5,350 bases of DNA. Source: Porticoccaceae bacterium (GTDB taxonomy: Bacteria; Pseudomonadota; Gammaproteobacteria; Pseudomonadales; Porticoccaceae). Positions within the stretch are counted from its first letter, which is position 1. The number at the start of each line of letters is the position of its first letter. This document shows, one piece after another, positions 1 through 5,350 of the stretch. The notes under the pieces were generated by a model. It worked only from the letters and a program-made list of their open reading frames with translations, was not told the DNA's origin and did not search any database. The position numbers were made by a program, and so were the translations under genes. The stretch is from contig JAHRWI010000191.1 in NCBI GenBank assembly GCA_019090225.1, forward strand, positions 1-5,350, in the 5' to 3' direction.

Positions 1-3000
1 CAACCGGCATAATCACCGAGATCACACCTTTGTTGCCATGACGACCGGCCATCTTGTCGCCCGGTTGAATACGGCGTTTAACGGCGAGGTAGACTTTGAC
101 AATCTTCTGAACACCGGGAGCAAGATCATCACCGCTTTGCAACTTGCCGCGCTTATCTTCAAAACGTTCGTCCAGCAAAGCGCGACGCTCGATCAACTGG
201 GCCTCGGCTCGGCTTAACTGTTCGTTACAGGTATCGTCATCCATACGCACGCTGAACCAGGAACTGGCATCGAGCCCGTCAATCACTTCGTCGCTCAGCA
301 AGTCGCCTTTTTTCAGGCCTGGCGCACTAATTACCGGCTTGCCAACCAGAGAACGTCGAAGGCGTTCGAAGGTGGCATTTTCCATGATGCGGTATTCGTC
401 ATTAACGTCTTTGCGAAACTGGTCGAGTTCGGCCAACTCTATTTGCAAAGAACGTTCGTCTTTTTCGAGACCTTCTCGGGTAAACACCTGGACATCTATC
501 ACCGTGCCTTTAGTACTACCAGGTACCCGCAGTGAGGTATCTTTTACGTCACTGGCTTTTTCCCCGAAGATTGCTCTTAATAATTTTTCTTCCGGCGTTA
601 GCTGGGTTTCACCCTTAGGCGTTACCTTGCCGACCAGGATGTCACCAGCACCGACCTCAGCACCAATGTAAACAATACCCGACTCGTCAAGACGGCCCAG
701 GGCGGATTCGCCAACATTAGGTATATCAGCGGTAATTTCTTCGGCACCCAGTTTGGTATCACGGGCGACGCAGGTCAGTTCCTGAATATGTATGGTGGTG
801 AAACGATCTTCTTCGACGACTCGCTCTGAGACCAAAATAGAATCTTCAAAGTTGTAGCCATTCCAGGGCATAAAGGCAATGCGCATATTTTGACCTAGCG
901 CTAATTCGCCGAGATCAACCGATGGTCCATCGGCCATAATATCGCCGCGAGCAATGACATCACCAGATTTCACCAGAGCACGCTGATTGATACAGGTGTT
1001 TTGGTTGGACCGTGTGTACTTGGTCAGATTATATATATCGACACCGGCATCACCGGCCTCGACCTCGTCGTCATTGACCCGAACGACAATACGCGCGGCA
1101 TCAGCGCTTTCAATCGCGCCACCTCGGCGAGCCACCACACAGACACCCGAGTCACCCGCCAGCACGCGCTCGATGCCGGTACCAACCAGGGGCTTATCGG
1201 CTTTCAGCGTTGGCACTGCCTGGCGCTGCATGTTGGAACCCATGAGGGCGCGGTTAGCATCATCGTGCTCAAGAAAAGGAATTAAGGACGATGCAACGGA
1301 TACCACCTGGCGAGCAGAGACATCCATATATTCAACTTCGCTAGGGTGCTTAACGGTAAATTCACCGCCATGTCGCACCGCGACCAACTCTTCGGTCAAT
1401 TTGCCATTTTTGCTGACGGTCGCCGAGGCCTGGGCAATAATATAGTCAGCTTCATTAATCGCAGACAGATATTCGATTTCATCGCTCACCTGGCTGTTGA
1501 TGACCTTTCGATAAGGCGTTTCAAGAAAGCCGTAATCGTTGGTACGGGCATAATTTGCCAGCGAGTTAATCAAACCAATATTCGGCCCTTCAGGGGTCTC
1601 GATTGGACACACGCGCCCGTAGTGAGTTGGATGCACATCACGCACCTCAAATCCGGCGCGCTCACGGGTCAAGCCACCCGGCCCTAAAGCCGACACTCGA
1701 CGCTTGTGCGTCACCTCTGACAAGGGGTTGTTCTGATCCATAAACTGAGACAGCTGACTGGAGCCAAAAAACTCTTTCATGGCAGCCGCTACTGGTTTGG
1801 CGTTAACCATGTCCTGAGGCATCAGGCCTTCAGTTTCGGCTACCGCAAGACGCTCTTTAACTGCGCGCTCGACGCGCACCAGTCCGATACGGAATTGATT
1901 CTCTGCCATTTCACCGACCGAGCGCACTCGGCGATTACCGAGATGATCGATATCATCGACCACTCCCTGACCATTGCGAATCGCAATCAATACCTTGAAC
2001 ACACCAACGATGTCTTCCCGGGATAATATCCTCTCACCTTCGACCTCTTCACGGCCGAGGCGACGATTGAACTTCATCCGGCCTACGGCCGACAGGTCAT
2101 AGCGATCAGGACTGAAAAACAGGTTTTTAAATAAATTCTCGGCTGAATCTTTAGTTGGCGGCTCACCCGGACGCATCATTCGATATATTTCGACCAGTGC
2201 TTCAAGCTCTGTTCTGGTGCTATCGATCCGCATGGTATCGGCAATAAAAGGCCCTTGATCCAGATCATTGGTATAAATTGTCTGAATTTCCGTGAGCTTC
2301 AACTCTCGGATTTTTTCGACCACCTCTTCGGTCAGTAAGGAGTTACATTCAAACAAGACCTCACCGGTCTCTTCATCAATGATGTCATGAGAGGTAGCTT
2401 TGTCGTACAGGTATTCGTCAGGCACGACCATTGAGGTCATCTTGTCTTTTTCGAGCTGACGGATATGCCGTGGGGTAATACGTCGACCAGCCTCAACCAG
2501 CACCTTGCCACCTTTACCCAAAATATCAAAGCCAGCCATTTCGCCACGCAGTCGTGAAGGTTCAAGCTCTAAAACGAATTGTCCGTCCTTGTCGATTTTA
2601 AAGGTCGAGGTATCAAAAAACATACCGAGGATTTCCTCGGAGCTATAACCCATCGCTCGCAGTAAAATCGTCGCAGGTAATTTTCGACGTCGATCAATAC
2701 GTACGTAGACCAGATCCTTTGGGTCAAACTCGAAATCCAACCATGAACCACGGTAAGGAATGACCCTTGCCGAATAGAGGAGCTTGCCCGAAGAGTGGGT
2801 TTTACCTTTATCGTGGCTAAAAAAGACGCCGGGCGAACGGTGCAACTGGGAGACAATCACGCGCTCTGTGCCATTGATGACAAAGGTGCCGTAATCTGTC
2901 ATCAGGGGGATTTCCCCCATATAAACTTCTTGCTCTTTGATATCTTTGATGGGCTTGTTAGCCAGGTCTTTGTCGATGAGCACCAATCGTACGCGAACGC

Positions 3001-3301
3001 GCAGAGGCGCTGCATAAGTGATACCGCGCAACTTACACTCTTCAACATCAAAGATAGGCTTATCTAATTTGTAATCGACATACTCAAGGCGCGCGTTCCC
3101 GGAATAACTTTCTATCGGAAACACCGAACCAAAGGCCGCATGTAAACCCGTGTTGCCGCGATCTCCAAGGGCAACACCAGGCTGAGTAAATTTTCGGTAA
3201 GAATCGAGCTGTATCGCTAACAGGTAGGGTTGATCCATCACTTGCGGCAACTTGCCAAAATCCTTGCGAATCCGTTTCTTCTCAGTATATGAATAAGTCA
3301 T
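1..3301 (-). CDS. rpoB: DNA-directed RNA polymerase beta subunit (5' part, cut by window edge)
   Basis: This is the catalytic beta subunit of RNA polymerase, which with beta' forms the active centre of transcription. The reading frame opens with ATG at 3301 (MTYSYTEKKRIRKDFGK, almost identical to the E. coli start) and has no stop through position 1, giving 1,100 complete codons. About 260 C-terminal residues are missing, judged from the 1,342-residue E. coli protein. Seen in order: the protrusion and lobe with RIDRRRKLPATILLRA; a beta-insertion (SI1 type) with GRRITPRHIRQLEKD; the rifampicin pocket around residues 513-540 (GSSQLSQFMDQNN, THKRR); the active-site NFEDS with E819/D820 (E. coli E813/D814); a second, lineage-variable insertion near residues 955-1050; and GDKMAGRHGNKG with K1083 and K1091 (E. 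coli K1065/K1073). The frame is intact, with no sign of a frameshift. It lies 177 bases after rplL, behind an attenuator-like terminator. A weak GGGG Shine-Dalgarno sits 7 bases before the start. rpoC would be expected next, outside the window. Confidence 0.98.
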   Translation of the reverse strand, partial: MTYSYTEKKRIRKDFGKLPQVMDQPYLLAIQLDSYRKFTQPGVALGDRGNTGLHAAFGSVFPIESYSGNARLEYVDYKLDKPIFDVEECKLRGITYAAPLRVRVRLVLIDKDLANKPIKDIKEQEVYMGEIPLMTDYGTFVINGTERVIVSQLHRSPGVFFSHDKGKTHSSGKLLYSARVIPYRGSWLDFEFDPKDLVYVRIDRRRKLPATILLRAMGYSSEEILGMFFDTSTFKIDKDGQFVLELEPSRLRGEMAGFDILGKGGKVLVEAGRRITPRHIRQLEKDKMTSMVVPDEYLYDKATSHDIIDEETGEVLFECNSLLTEEVVEKIRELKLTEIQTIYTNDLDQGPFIADTMRIDSTRTELEALVEIYRMMRPGEPPTKDSAENLFKNLFFSPDRYDLSAVGRMKFNRRLGREEVEGERILSREDIVGVFKVLIAIRNGQGVVDDIDHLGNRRVRSVGEMAENQFRIGLVRVERAVKERLAVAETEGLMPQDMVNAKPVAAAMKEFFGSSQLSQFMDQNNPLSEVTHKRRVSALGPGGLTRERAGFEVRDVHPTHYGRVCPIETPEGPNIGLINSLANYARTNDYGFLETPYRKVINSQVSDEIEYLSAINEADYIIAQASATVSKNGKLTEELVAVRHGGEFTVKHPSEVEYMDVSARQVVSVASSLIPFLEHDDANRALMGSNMQRQAVPTLKADKPLVGTGIERVLAGDSGVCVVARRGGAIESADAARIVVRVNDDEVEAGDAGVDIYNLTKYTRSNQNTCINQRALVKSGDVIARGDIMADGPSVDLGELALGQNMRIAFMPWNGYNFEDSILVSERVVEEDRFTTIHIQELTCVARDTKLGAEEITADIPNVGESALGRLDESGIVYIGAEVGAGDILVGKVTPKGETQLTPEEKLLRAIFGEKASDVKDTSLRVPGSTKGTVIDVQVFTREGLEKDERSLQIELAELDQFRKDVNDEYRIMENATFERLRRSLVGKPVISAPGLKKGDLLSDEVIDGLDASSWFSVRMDDDTCNEQLSRAEAQLIERRALLDERFEDKRGKLQSGDDLAPGVQKIVKVYLAVKRRIQPGDKMAGRHGNKGVISVIMPV

Positions 3302-3308
3302 CTATATT

Positions 3309-3312
3309 CCCC
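3309..3312 (-). promoter_or_regulatory. Weak ribosome binding site of rpoB
   Basis: GGGG followed by AA lies 7 bases before the rpoB ATG. It pairs less well with the 16S rRNA tail than the AGGAG sites of rplJ and rplL, in keeping with lower output of beta than of ribosomal proteins. The start itself is secure because MTYSYTEKKRIRKDFG matches the family. Confidence 0.55.
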
Positions 3313-3369
3313 AGCACGTTTAGCGTTTTCGGATATACCAGTTTCATCGTTTTACAACGGTGACAATCA

Positions 3370-3403
3370 CTGCTTTGACAAACAAGCTCGCTTCAGAAAG
3401 CAG
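3370..3403 (-). promoter_or_regulatory. Hairpin directly after the attenuator, possible RNase III site
   Basis: CTGCTTT (3403-3397) pairs perfectly with AAAGCAG (3376-3370) around a 20-base loop, starting at the base after the attenuator T run. E. coli has an RNase III processing hairpin downstream of its attenuator in the same gap, so the position fits. However, the 7-base-pair stem is shorter than a typical RNase III substrate, so processing here is only a suggestion. The remaining leader from 3369 to 3302 shows only the weak rpoB ribosome binding site. Confidence 0.4.
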
Positions 3404-3433
3404 AAAAAGGCCGGCGGGATATACCCGCCAGCC
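3404..3433 (-). terminator. Rho-independent terminator / attenuator between rplL and rpoB
   Basis: A GC-rich 10-base-pair stem, GGCTGGCGGG against CCCGCCGGCC with one G-U pair, encloses the short loop TATAT and is followed directly by TTTTT (3408-3404). This is the textbook form of an intrinsic terminator. Because no convincing promoter is seen between it and rpoB, it most likely works as a partial terminator that lets a fraction of polymerases through, as known for the E. coli rplL-rpoB gap. This would set a high L7/L12 to RNA polymerase beta ratio. Confidence 0.88.
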
Positions 3434-3437
3434 TCTC

Positions 3438-3455
3438 GCGCCCGTTACCAGGCGC
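3438..3455 (-). promoter_or_regulatory. First hairpin of the rplL-rpoB spacer
   Basis: GCGCC (3455-3451) pairs with GGCGC (3442-3438), extendable by a T-G pair, around a GGTAAC core loop. It begins 23 bases after the rplL stop and ends 4 bases before the attenuator stem. It has no T run. It may protect the rplL mRNA end or act as a pause hairpin before the attenuator; both are inferences. Confidence 0.45.
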
Positions 3456-3478
3456 AGTCTGACTTACGCGATGCAAAC

Positions 3479-3856
3479 TTATTTCAGTTCGGCAGTTGCG
3501 CCAGCTTCTTCAAGTTGTGCTTTTGCAGCCTCAGCATCTTCTTTCGAAGCAGCTTCTTTGACCGTGGATGGAGCACCATCAACCATTCCCTTGGCTTCTT
3601 TCAAACCAAGACCAGTAATAGCTCGAACCGCTTTAATAACATTAACTTTCTTGTCACCAACAGCAGACAATACTACATCAAATTCAGTTTGCTCCTCAGC
3701 AGTTGTGGCTTCACCGCCAGCTGGAGCCGCAGCAACTGCAACAGCAGCGGCAGCAGAAACACCGAATTTTTCTTCCATTGCAGAAACCAGTTCTACAACG
3801 TCCATTACGCTCATTTCAGCAATTGCATCTAAAATTTCATCTTTTGACAGAGCCAT
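3479..3856 (-). CDS. rplL: 50S ribosomal protein L7/L12 (bL12)
   Basis: L7/L12 is the multicopy stalk protein that recruits and stimulates translational GTPases (EF-Tu, EF-G, IF2, RF3). The product has 125 residues, close to the E. coli length of 121. Residues 1-34 are the dimerisation and L10-binding domain (MSVMDVVELVSAMEEKFGVS). Residues 35-57 are an alanine-, proline- and glycine-rich flexible hinge. The rest is the globular domain, with the factor-binding helices KAVRAITGLGLKEAK at about 75-89. The ATG at 3856 is chosen because AGGAG at 3868-3864 lies 7 bases upstream. A TTG two codons earlier (3862) is almost inside that site and would be a poor start. The gene follows rplJ by 85 bases and is followed by an attenuator-like hairpin, so more rplL than rpoB transcript is expected. 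The protein is acidic and Ala/Glu/Lys rich, as usual for the family. Nothing in it looks damaged. Confidence 0.98.
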   Translation of the reverse strand: MALSKDEILDAIAEMSVMDVVELVSAMEEKFGVSAAAAVAVAAAPAGGEATTAEEQTEFDVVLSAVGDKKVNVIKAVRAITGLGLKEAKGMVDGAPSTVKEAASKEDAEAAKAQLEEAGATAELK

Positions 3857-3863
3857 GCTCAAT

Positions 3864-3868
3864 CTCCT
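3864..3868 (-). promoter_or_regulatory. Ribosome binding site of rplL (decides the start)
   Basis: AGGAG lies 7 bases before the ATG at 3856 and only one base before an in-frame TTG at 3862. The spacing selects the ATG and gives MALSKDEIL, matching the usual L7/L12 start. Confidence 0.85.
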
Positions 3869-3882
3869 AATTTTCTGTAAGT

Positions 3883-3904
3883 TAACGCCGAGACACTGAC
3901 GTTA
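3883..3904 (-). promoter_or_regulatory. Hairpin in the rplJ-rplL spacer
   Basis: TAACGTC (3904-3898) pairs with GGCGTTA (3889-3883), including one G-U pair, around the loop AGTGTCTC. No T run follows, so it is not a terminator. It lies 14 bases upstream of the rplL AGGAG. It could stabilise the rplL transcript or affect rplL translation, but no function can be shown from sequence. The remaining bases of this 85-base spacer show nothing further that I can support. Confidence 0.4.
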
Positions 3905-3941
3905 GTTATTTAGCATCAATAATCCAAAATACCGAAACCGA

Positions 3942-4475
3942 CTATGCGGCTTCATCCTGCTTTTGATCACGAACCGCCGCTACTACACGAGTCACTTTGG
4001 TTGGCACTTCATTTAAAGTACGAACCAGCTTGGTAATTGGCGCAATCATCACACTGACTAACTGGCCGAGCGCCTGATCTCGGGTTGGCAGGGTAGCGAG
4101 CACATCGAGCTGCTCCTTAGCCAACATTTGACCACTAACAGCCAGGCCTTTAACTTCAAAGTTTTCGTTGTCTTTAGCGAAATCTTTGAATAGCCGCGCT
4201 GCTGCGCCTGGGTCTTCCATAGAAAAACCAAACAGGGAAGGGCCCATCAACAAGCTTTCAACACACTCAAATTCAGTGCCCTGAAACGCTCGCTTAGCCA
4301 GAGAGTTTTTGACGATACGCAGATTAACGTTAGCTTCCCGAGCCTGCTTACGCAGTTCGGTAATATCGCCAACATTAACGCCACGAGCATCACCAATCAC
4401 CAGTGACAAAGCATTACTAGCGGTCTCATTGACTTCAGCAACGATCGCTTTTTTGTCTTCGAGATTTAATGCCAC
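3942..4475 (-). CDS. rplJ: 50S ribosomal protein L10 (uL10)
   Basis: L10 anchors the L7/L12 dimers to 23S rRNA at the base of the GTPase stalk. With L7/L12 bound it is also the translational repressor of this operon in E. coli. The product has 177 residues: the N-terminal RNA-binding domain (MALNLEDKKAIVAEVNE, ARGVNVGDITELRKQAREA, KNSLAKRA), the central HPGAAARLFK-like motif seen here as EDPGAAARLFKDFAK, then the conserved ATLPTRDQALGQL and a long C-terminal helix that carries L7/L12. E. coli L10 has 165 residues; most of the extra length sits in this helix, where P-(I)-T-K-x-x-R occurs twice (residues 146-152 and 158-163). The start is GTG at 4475, supported by AGGAG at 4488-4484 with an 8-base gap and by alignment of MALNL with E. 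coli. The gene lies 321 bases after rplA, behind a folded leader, and 85 bases before rplL. Confidence 0.98.
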   Translation of the reverse strand: MALNLEDKKAIVAEVNETASNALSLVIGDARGVNVGDITELRKQAREANVNLRIVKNSLAKRAFQGTEFECVESLLMGPSLFGFSMEDPGAAARLFKDFAKDNENFEVKGLAVSGQMLAKEQLDVLATLPTRDQALGQLVSVMIAPITKLVRTLNEVPTKVTRVVAAVRDQKQDEAA

Positions 4476-4483
4476 ACGAATAT

Positions 4484-4488
4484 CTCCT
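4484..4488 (-). promoter_or_regulatory. Ribosome binding site of rplJ (decides the GTG start)
   Basis: AGGAG lies 8 bases before the GTG at 4475. There is no in-frame ATG nearby, and the encoded MALNLEDK matches the usual L10 N-terminus, so this site fixes GTG as the start. Confidence 0.85.
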
Positions 4489-4497
4489 GGGTTTTAT

Positions 4498-4515
4498 CGA
4501 AGCCTTGCGACTTCG
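4498..4515 (-). promoter_or_regulatory. Small hairpin just upstream of the rplJ ribosome binding site
   Basis: CGAAG (4515-4511) pairs with CTTCG (4502-4498) around the eight-base loop TCGCAAGG, ending 9 bases before the AGGAG of rplJ. It is short and could form by chance, but its place next to the ribosome binding site makes a role in translation initiation possible. Confidence 0.3.
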
Positions 4516-4523
4516 GTTTTATT

Positions 4524-4577
4524 CCGACCCCTGGTGCAAACATTTCAAAACATTCAAATGCCACACCTAAATGTCGG
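4524..4577 (-). promoter_or_regulatory. Long imperfect hairpin in the rplJ 5' untranslated region
   Basis: CCGAC (4577-4573) pairs with GTCGG (4528-4524). Inside it, after an asymmetric internal loop, GGTGTGG-CATTT pairs with AAATG-TTTG-CACC through four Watson-Crick pairs, three G-U pairs, one bulged base and five more pairs. The loop is GAATGTTTTG. There is no T run, so it is not a terminator. It sits between the L10 leader and the rplJ ribosome binding site, where a structure could link repressor binding to access of ribosomes or serve as an RNA processing site. The pairing is seen in the sequence; the function is inferred. Confidence 0.5.
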
Positions 4578-4587
4578 ACCACTTGTT

Positions 4588-4728
4588 GGTGATCGAACCC
4601 AGCTTAAAACTGAATCGGGTCACACCGTTTGCGCTGGCGGCACAAGCTCAAATCAATATCGATTTGTTTGAGGCCATTAAACCCCGACTTATTCTTAATG
4701 AATAAAGTCATACGGGGAACCTGCGGTC
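4588..4728 (-). promoter_or_regulatory. L10 leader: autoregulatory mRNA element for the rplJ-rplL operon
   Basis: In E. coli and relatives the L10-L7/L12 complex binds a leader upstream of rplJ and blocks translation of both genes. Here the 141-base stretch begins with GACCGCAGG and has GCGCAAACGGTG followed by CGATCACC, an arrangement I recall from pseudomonad rplJ leaders. Its length is about that of the known L10 leader family. Possible pairings are CCG with CGG closing the element; a CCCC/GGGG hairpin in the middle (4682-4717); and a terminal arm in which GGTG pairs with CACC, an asymmetric internal loop follows, then ACC pairs with GGT and CAGTT pairs with AGCTG. The asymmetric loop could be the kink-turn-like part, but I cannot confirm that by eye. 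The identification rests on position, remembered motifs and plausible folding. Confidence 0.65.
4682..4717 (-). promoter_or_regulatory. Hairpin after rplA, inside the L10 leader region
   Basis: On the minus strand CCCC (4717-4714) pairs with GGGG (4685-4682). After a GTAT bulge, GACTT-T-ATTC pairs with GAATAAGTC with one bulged T, around an ATTAA loop. Only three T residues follow, so as a Rho-independent terminator for rplA it would be weak. It lies between the two conserved halves of the L10 leader and may be a variable arm of that RNA. Both readings remain open. Confidence 0.5.
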
Positions 4729-4751
4729 TTTAACAGTCACCACGGAAAGTC

Positions 4752-4757
4752 CTTATA
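4752..4757 (-). promoter_or_regulatory. Candidate -10 element of the rplJ promoter
   Basis: On the minus strand TATAAG (5 of 6 matches to TATAAT) is preceded by TG two bases upstream; read one base earlier, TTATAA has an extended TGn. It lies about 40 bases after the rplA stop. A start about 7 bases downstream, near 4745, would put the first transcribed bases about 17 bases before the conserved start of the L10 leader, which is where a promoter like E. coli P(L10) should be. The -35 region is weak: nothing close to TTGACA is found at 16-18 bases. Position and the -10 support the call; the -35 does not. Confidence 0.4.
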
Positions 4758-4796
4758 AGCACAATACCGTGATAGCCCTAAAGTCTGAGGAAGCCC

Positions 4797-5350
4797 TTAC
4801 TCTCCCAGCGAAGATTGATCGATCAATAAACCCGGCCCCATCGTCGTCGACAGGGTGATTTTCTTGAGGTAAATACCTTTTGCCGAAGCCGGTTTTGCCT
4901 TCGATAAATCCGTAATCAATGCTTCTAAATTTTCTTTAATGGCGCCAGCTTCAAAACTAAGAGAGCCAATGCCGCCGTGTACGATACCGCTCTTATCCGC
5001 CCGAAACCGAACCTGTCCGGCCTTAGCGTTTTTTACTGCAGCCGCCACATCCGGGGTAACAGTACCTGTTTTAGGGTTCGGCATTAACCCACGGGGGCCG
5101 AGTATCTGGCCCAGCTGGCCCACTACACGCATCGCATCAGGGCTGGCTATTACTACGTCAAAGTTCATTTCACCGGCTTTGATTTGCTCAGCGAGATCAT
5201 CCATACCAACCAGGTCAGCGCCTGCCTCACGCGCCCCGTCAGCACTGTCGCCCTGGGCAAAAACCGCCACCCGGACATCTTTTCCAGTACCGTTAGGCAG
5301 CGTTGTTGCACCACGTACCACCTGATCCGATTTCTTGGGATCAATACCCA
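4797..5350 (-). CDS. rplA: 50S ribosomal protein L1 (uL1), 3' part, start outside window
   Basis: L1 binds 23S rRNA at the mobile L1 stalk that guides deacylated tRNA out of the E site. In E. coli it also represses translation of rplK-rplA. The visible part is 183 codons plus a TAA stop at 4799-4797. It begins near E. coli residue 49 (GIDPKKSDQVVRGATTLPNG), so about 48 N-terminal residues lie beyond 5350. A GTG at 5321 is internal (valine in QVVRGA) and is not the start. Clear family hallmarks are GEMNFDVVIASPDAMR, GQILGPRGLMPNPKTGTVT, the KNAKAGQVRFRADKSG block and the C-terminal STTMG of the rRNA-binding surface. The C-terminus (GPGLLIDQSSLGE) is about the normal length. rplK is expected just upstream, outside the window. 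The gene is followed by the rplJ promoter and leader region. Confidence 0.98.
   Translation of the reverse strand, partial: GIDPKKSDQVVRGATTLPNGTGKDVRVAVFAQGDSADGAREAGADLVGMDDLAEQIKAGEMNFDVVIASPDAMRVVGQLGQILGPRGLMPNPKTGTVTPDVAAAVKNAKAGQVRFRADKSGIVHGGIGSLSFEAGAIKENLEALITDLSKAKPASAKGIYLKKITLSTTMGPGLLIDQSSLGE

Noticed and set aside
144..671. Plus-strand open frame of 175 codons
   Set aside because: It lies wholly antisense to rpoB, is Ser/Arg/Thr rich without family motifs, and has no convincing ribosome binding site. It is a shadow of the conserved beta frame.
987..1687. Three overlapping plus-strand open frames (987-1445, 1001-1285, 1346-1687)
   Set aside because: All are antisense to conserved rpoB sequence, including the rifampicin region flank, and have low-complexity, non-protein-like translations.
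2569..3067. Minus-strand frame 2569-2856 and plus-strand frame 2795-3067
   Set aside because: Both overlap the N-terminal lobe coding part of rpoB in other frames. The rpoB frame is continuous through this region, so they are not needed to explain it and do not indicate a frameshift.
3332..3366. Possible rpoB promoter: TTGTCA (3366-3361) and TATATC (3337-3332) on the minus strand
   Set aside because: Each hexamer is a fair match, but the 23-base spacing is too long for a sigma70 promoter, and no alternative pairing at 16-18 bases is convincing.
3857..3862. TTG at 3862 as the rplL start, adding two residues
   Set aside because: It would leave one base between AGGAG and the start codon, and the family N-terminus aligns with the ATG at 3856.
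3360..3899. Plus-strand frames over rplL (3360-3899 and 3515-3832)
   Set aside because: They are antisense to rplL. The Ala/Ser/Thr runs simply mirror the alanine-rich hinge of L7/L12.
4309..4671. Plus-strand frame of 120 codons over the rplJ start and leader
   Set aside because: It runs antisense across the rplJ 5' end and the structured leader. It has no recognisable domain and is best explained as chance.
4939..5325. Plus-strand frame of 128 codons over rplA
   Set aside because: It is antisense to the strongly conserved L1 core and has a biased Ala/Pro/Ser composition typical of a shadow frame.
1..5350. Search for a novel or mobile system in the window
   Set aside because: Nearly all bases belong to core ribosomal and RNA polymerase genes or to their regulatory gaps. 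No transposase, integrase, terminal inverted repeats, CRISPR-like repeats, tRNA or unexplained long open region was seen on either strand.

Overview
The window carries a stretch of the conserved bacterial rif (beta) operon. All genes lie on the minus strand, so transcription runs from high to low coordinates in the order rplA (3' part), rplJ, rplL, rpoB (about the first 1,100 codons). The gene order, two typical RNA polymerase beta insertions, E. coli-like L10/L7-L12/beta sequences and a recognisable L10 leader point to a gammaproteobacterium. It does not look enterobacterial. The beta segment reading ISVIMPV and the long L10 C-terminus suggest an environmental, possibly marine lineage (Cellvibrio- or Pseudomonas-like), but this is only an impression from sequence memory.

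Layout in direction of transcription: 5350-4797 is the 3' three quarters of rplA (L1). The 321-base gap 4796-4476 probably holds the rplJ promoter, then a folded L10-binding leader, then two more hairpins just ahead of the rplJ ribosome binding site. rplJ (L10) is at 4475-3942 and starts with GTG. An 85-base gap with a small hairpin leads to rplL (L7/L12) at 3856-3479. The 177-base gap 3478-3302 contains three consecutive hairpins; the middle one is a strong Rho-independent type terminator with a T run, which fits the partial attenuator known between rplL and rpoB in E. coli. rpoB starts at 3301 and stays open through position 1, where the window cuts it.

The genes act together in making ribosomes and RNA polymerase. 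L1 and the L10-L7/L12 stalk are large-subunit proteins, and rpoB encodes the catalytic beta subunit. In E. coli the L10-L7/L12 complex represses its own translation through the leader, and the attenuator lowers rpoB transcription relative to rplL, which is needed in several copies per ribosome. The same logic is visible here. I see no mobile element, CRISPR array, tRNA, defence system or novel gene cluster. The points most worth a second look are a roughly 10-residue extension with an internal repeat in the L10 C-terminal helix, which may allow a third L7/L12 dimer, and the unusually rich hairpin content of the two regulatory gaps.
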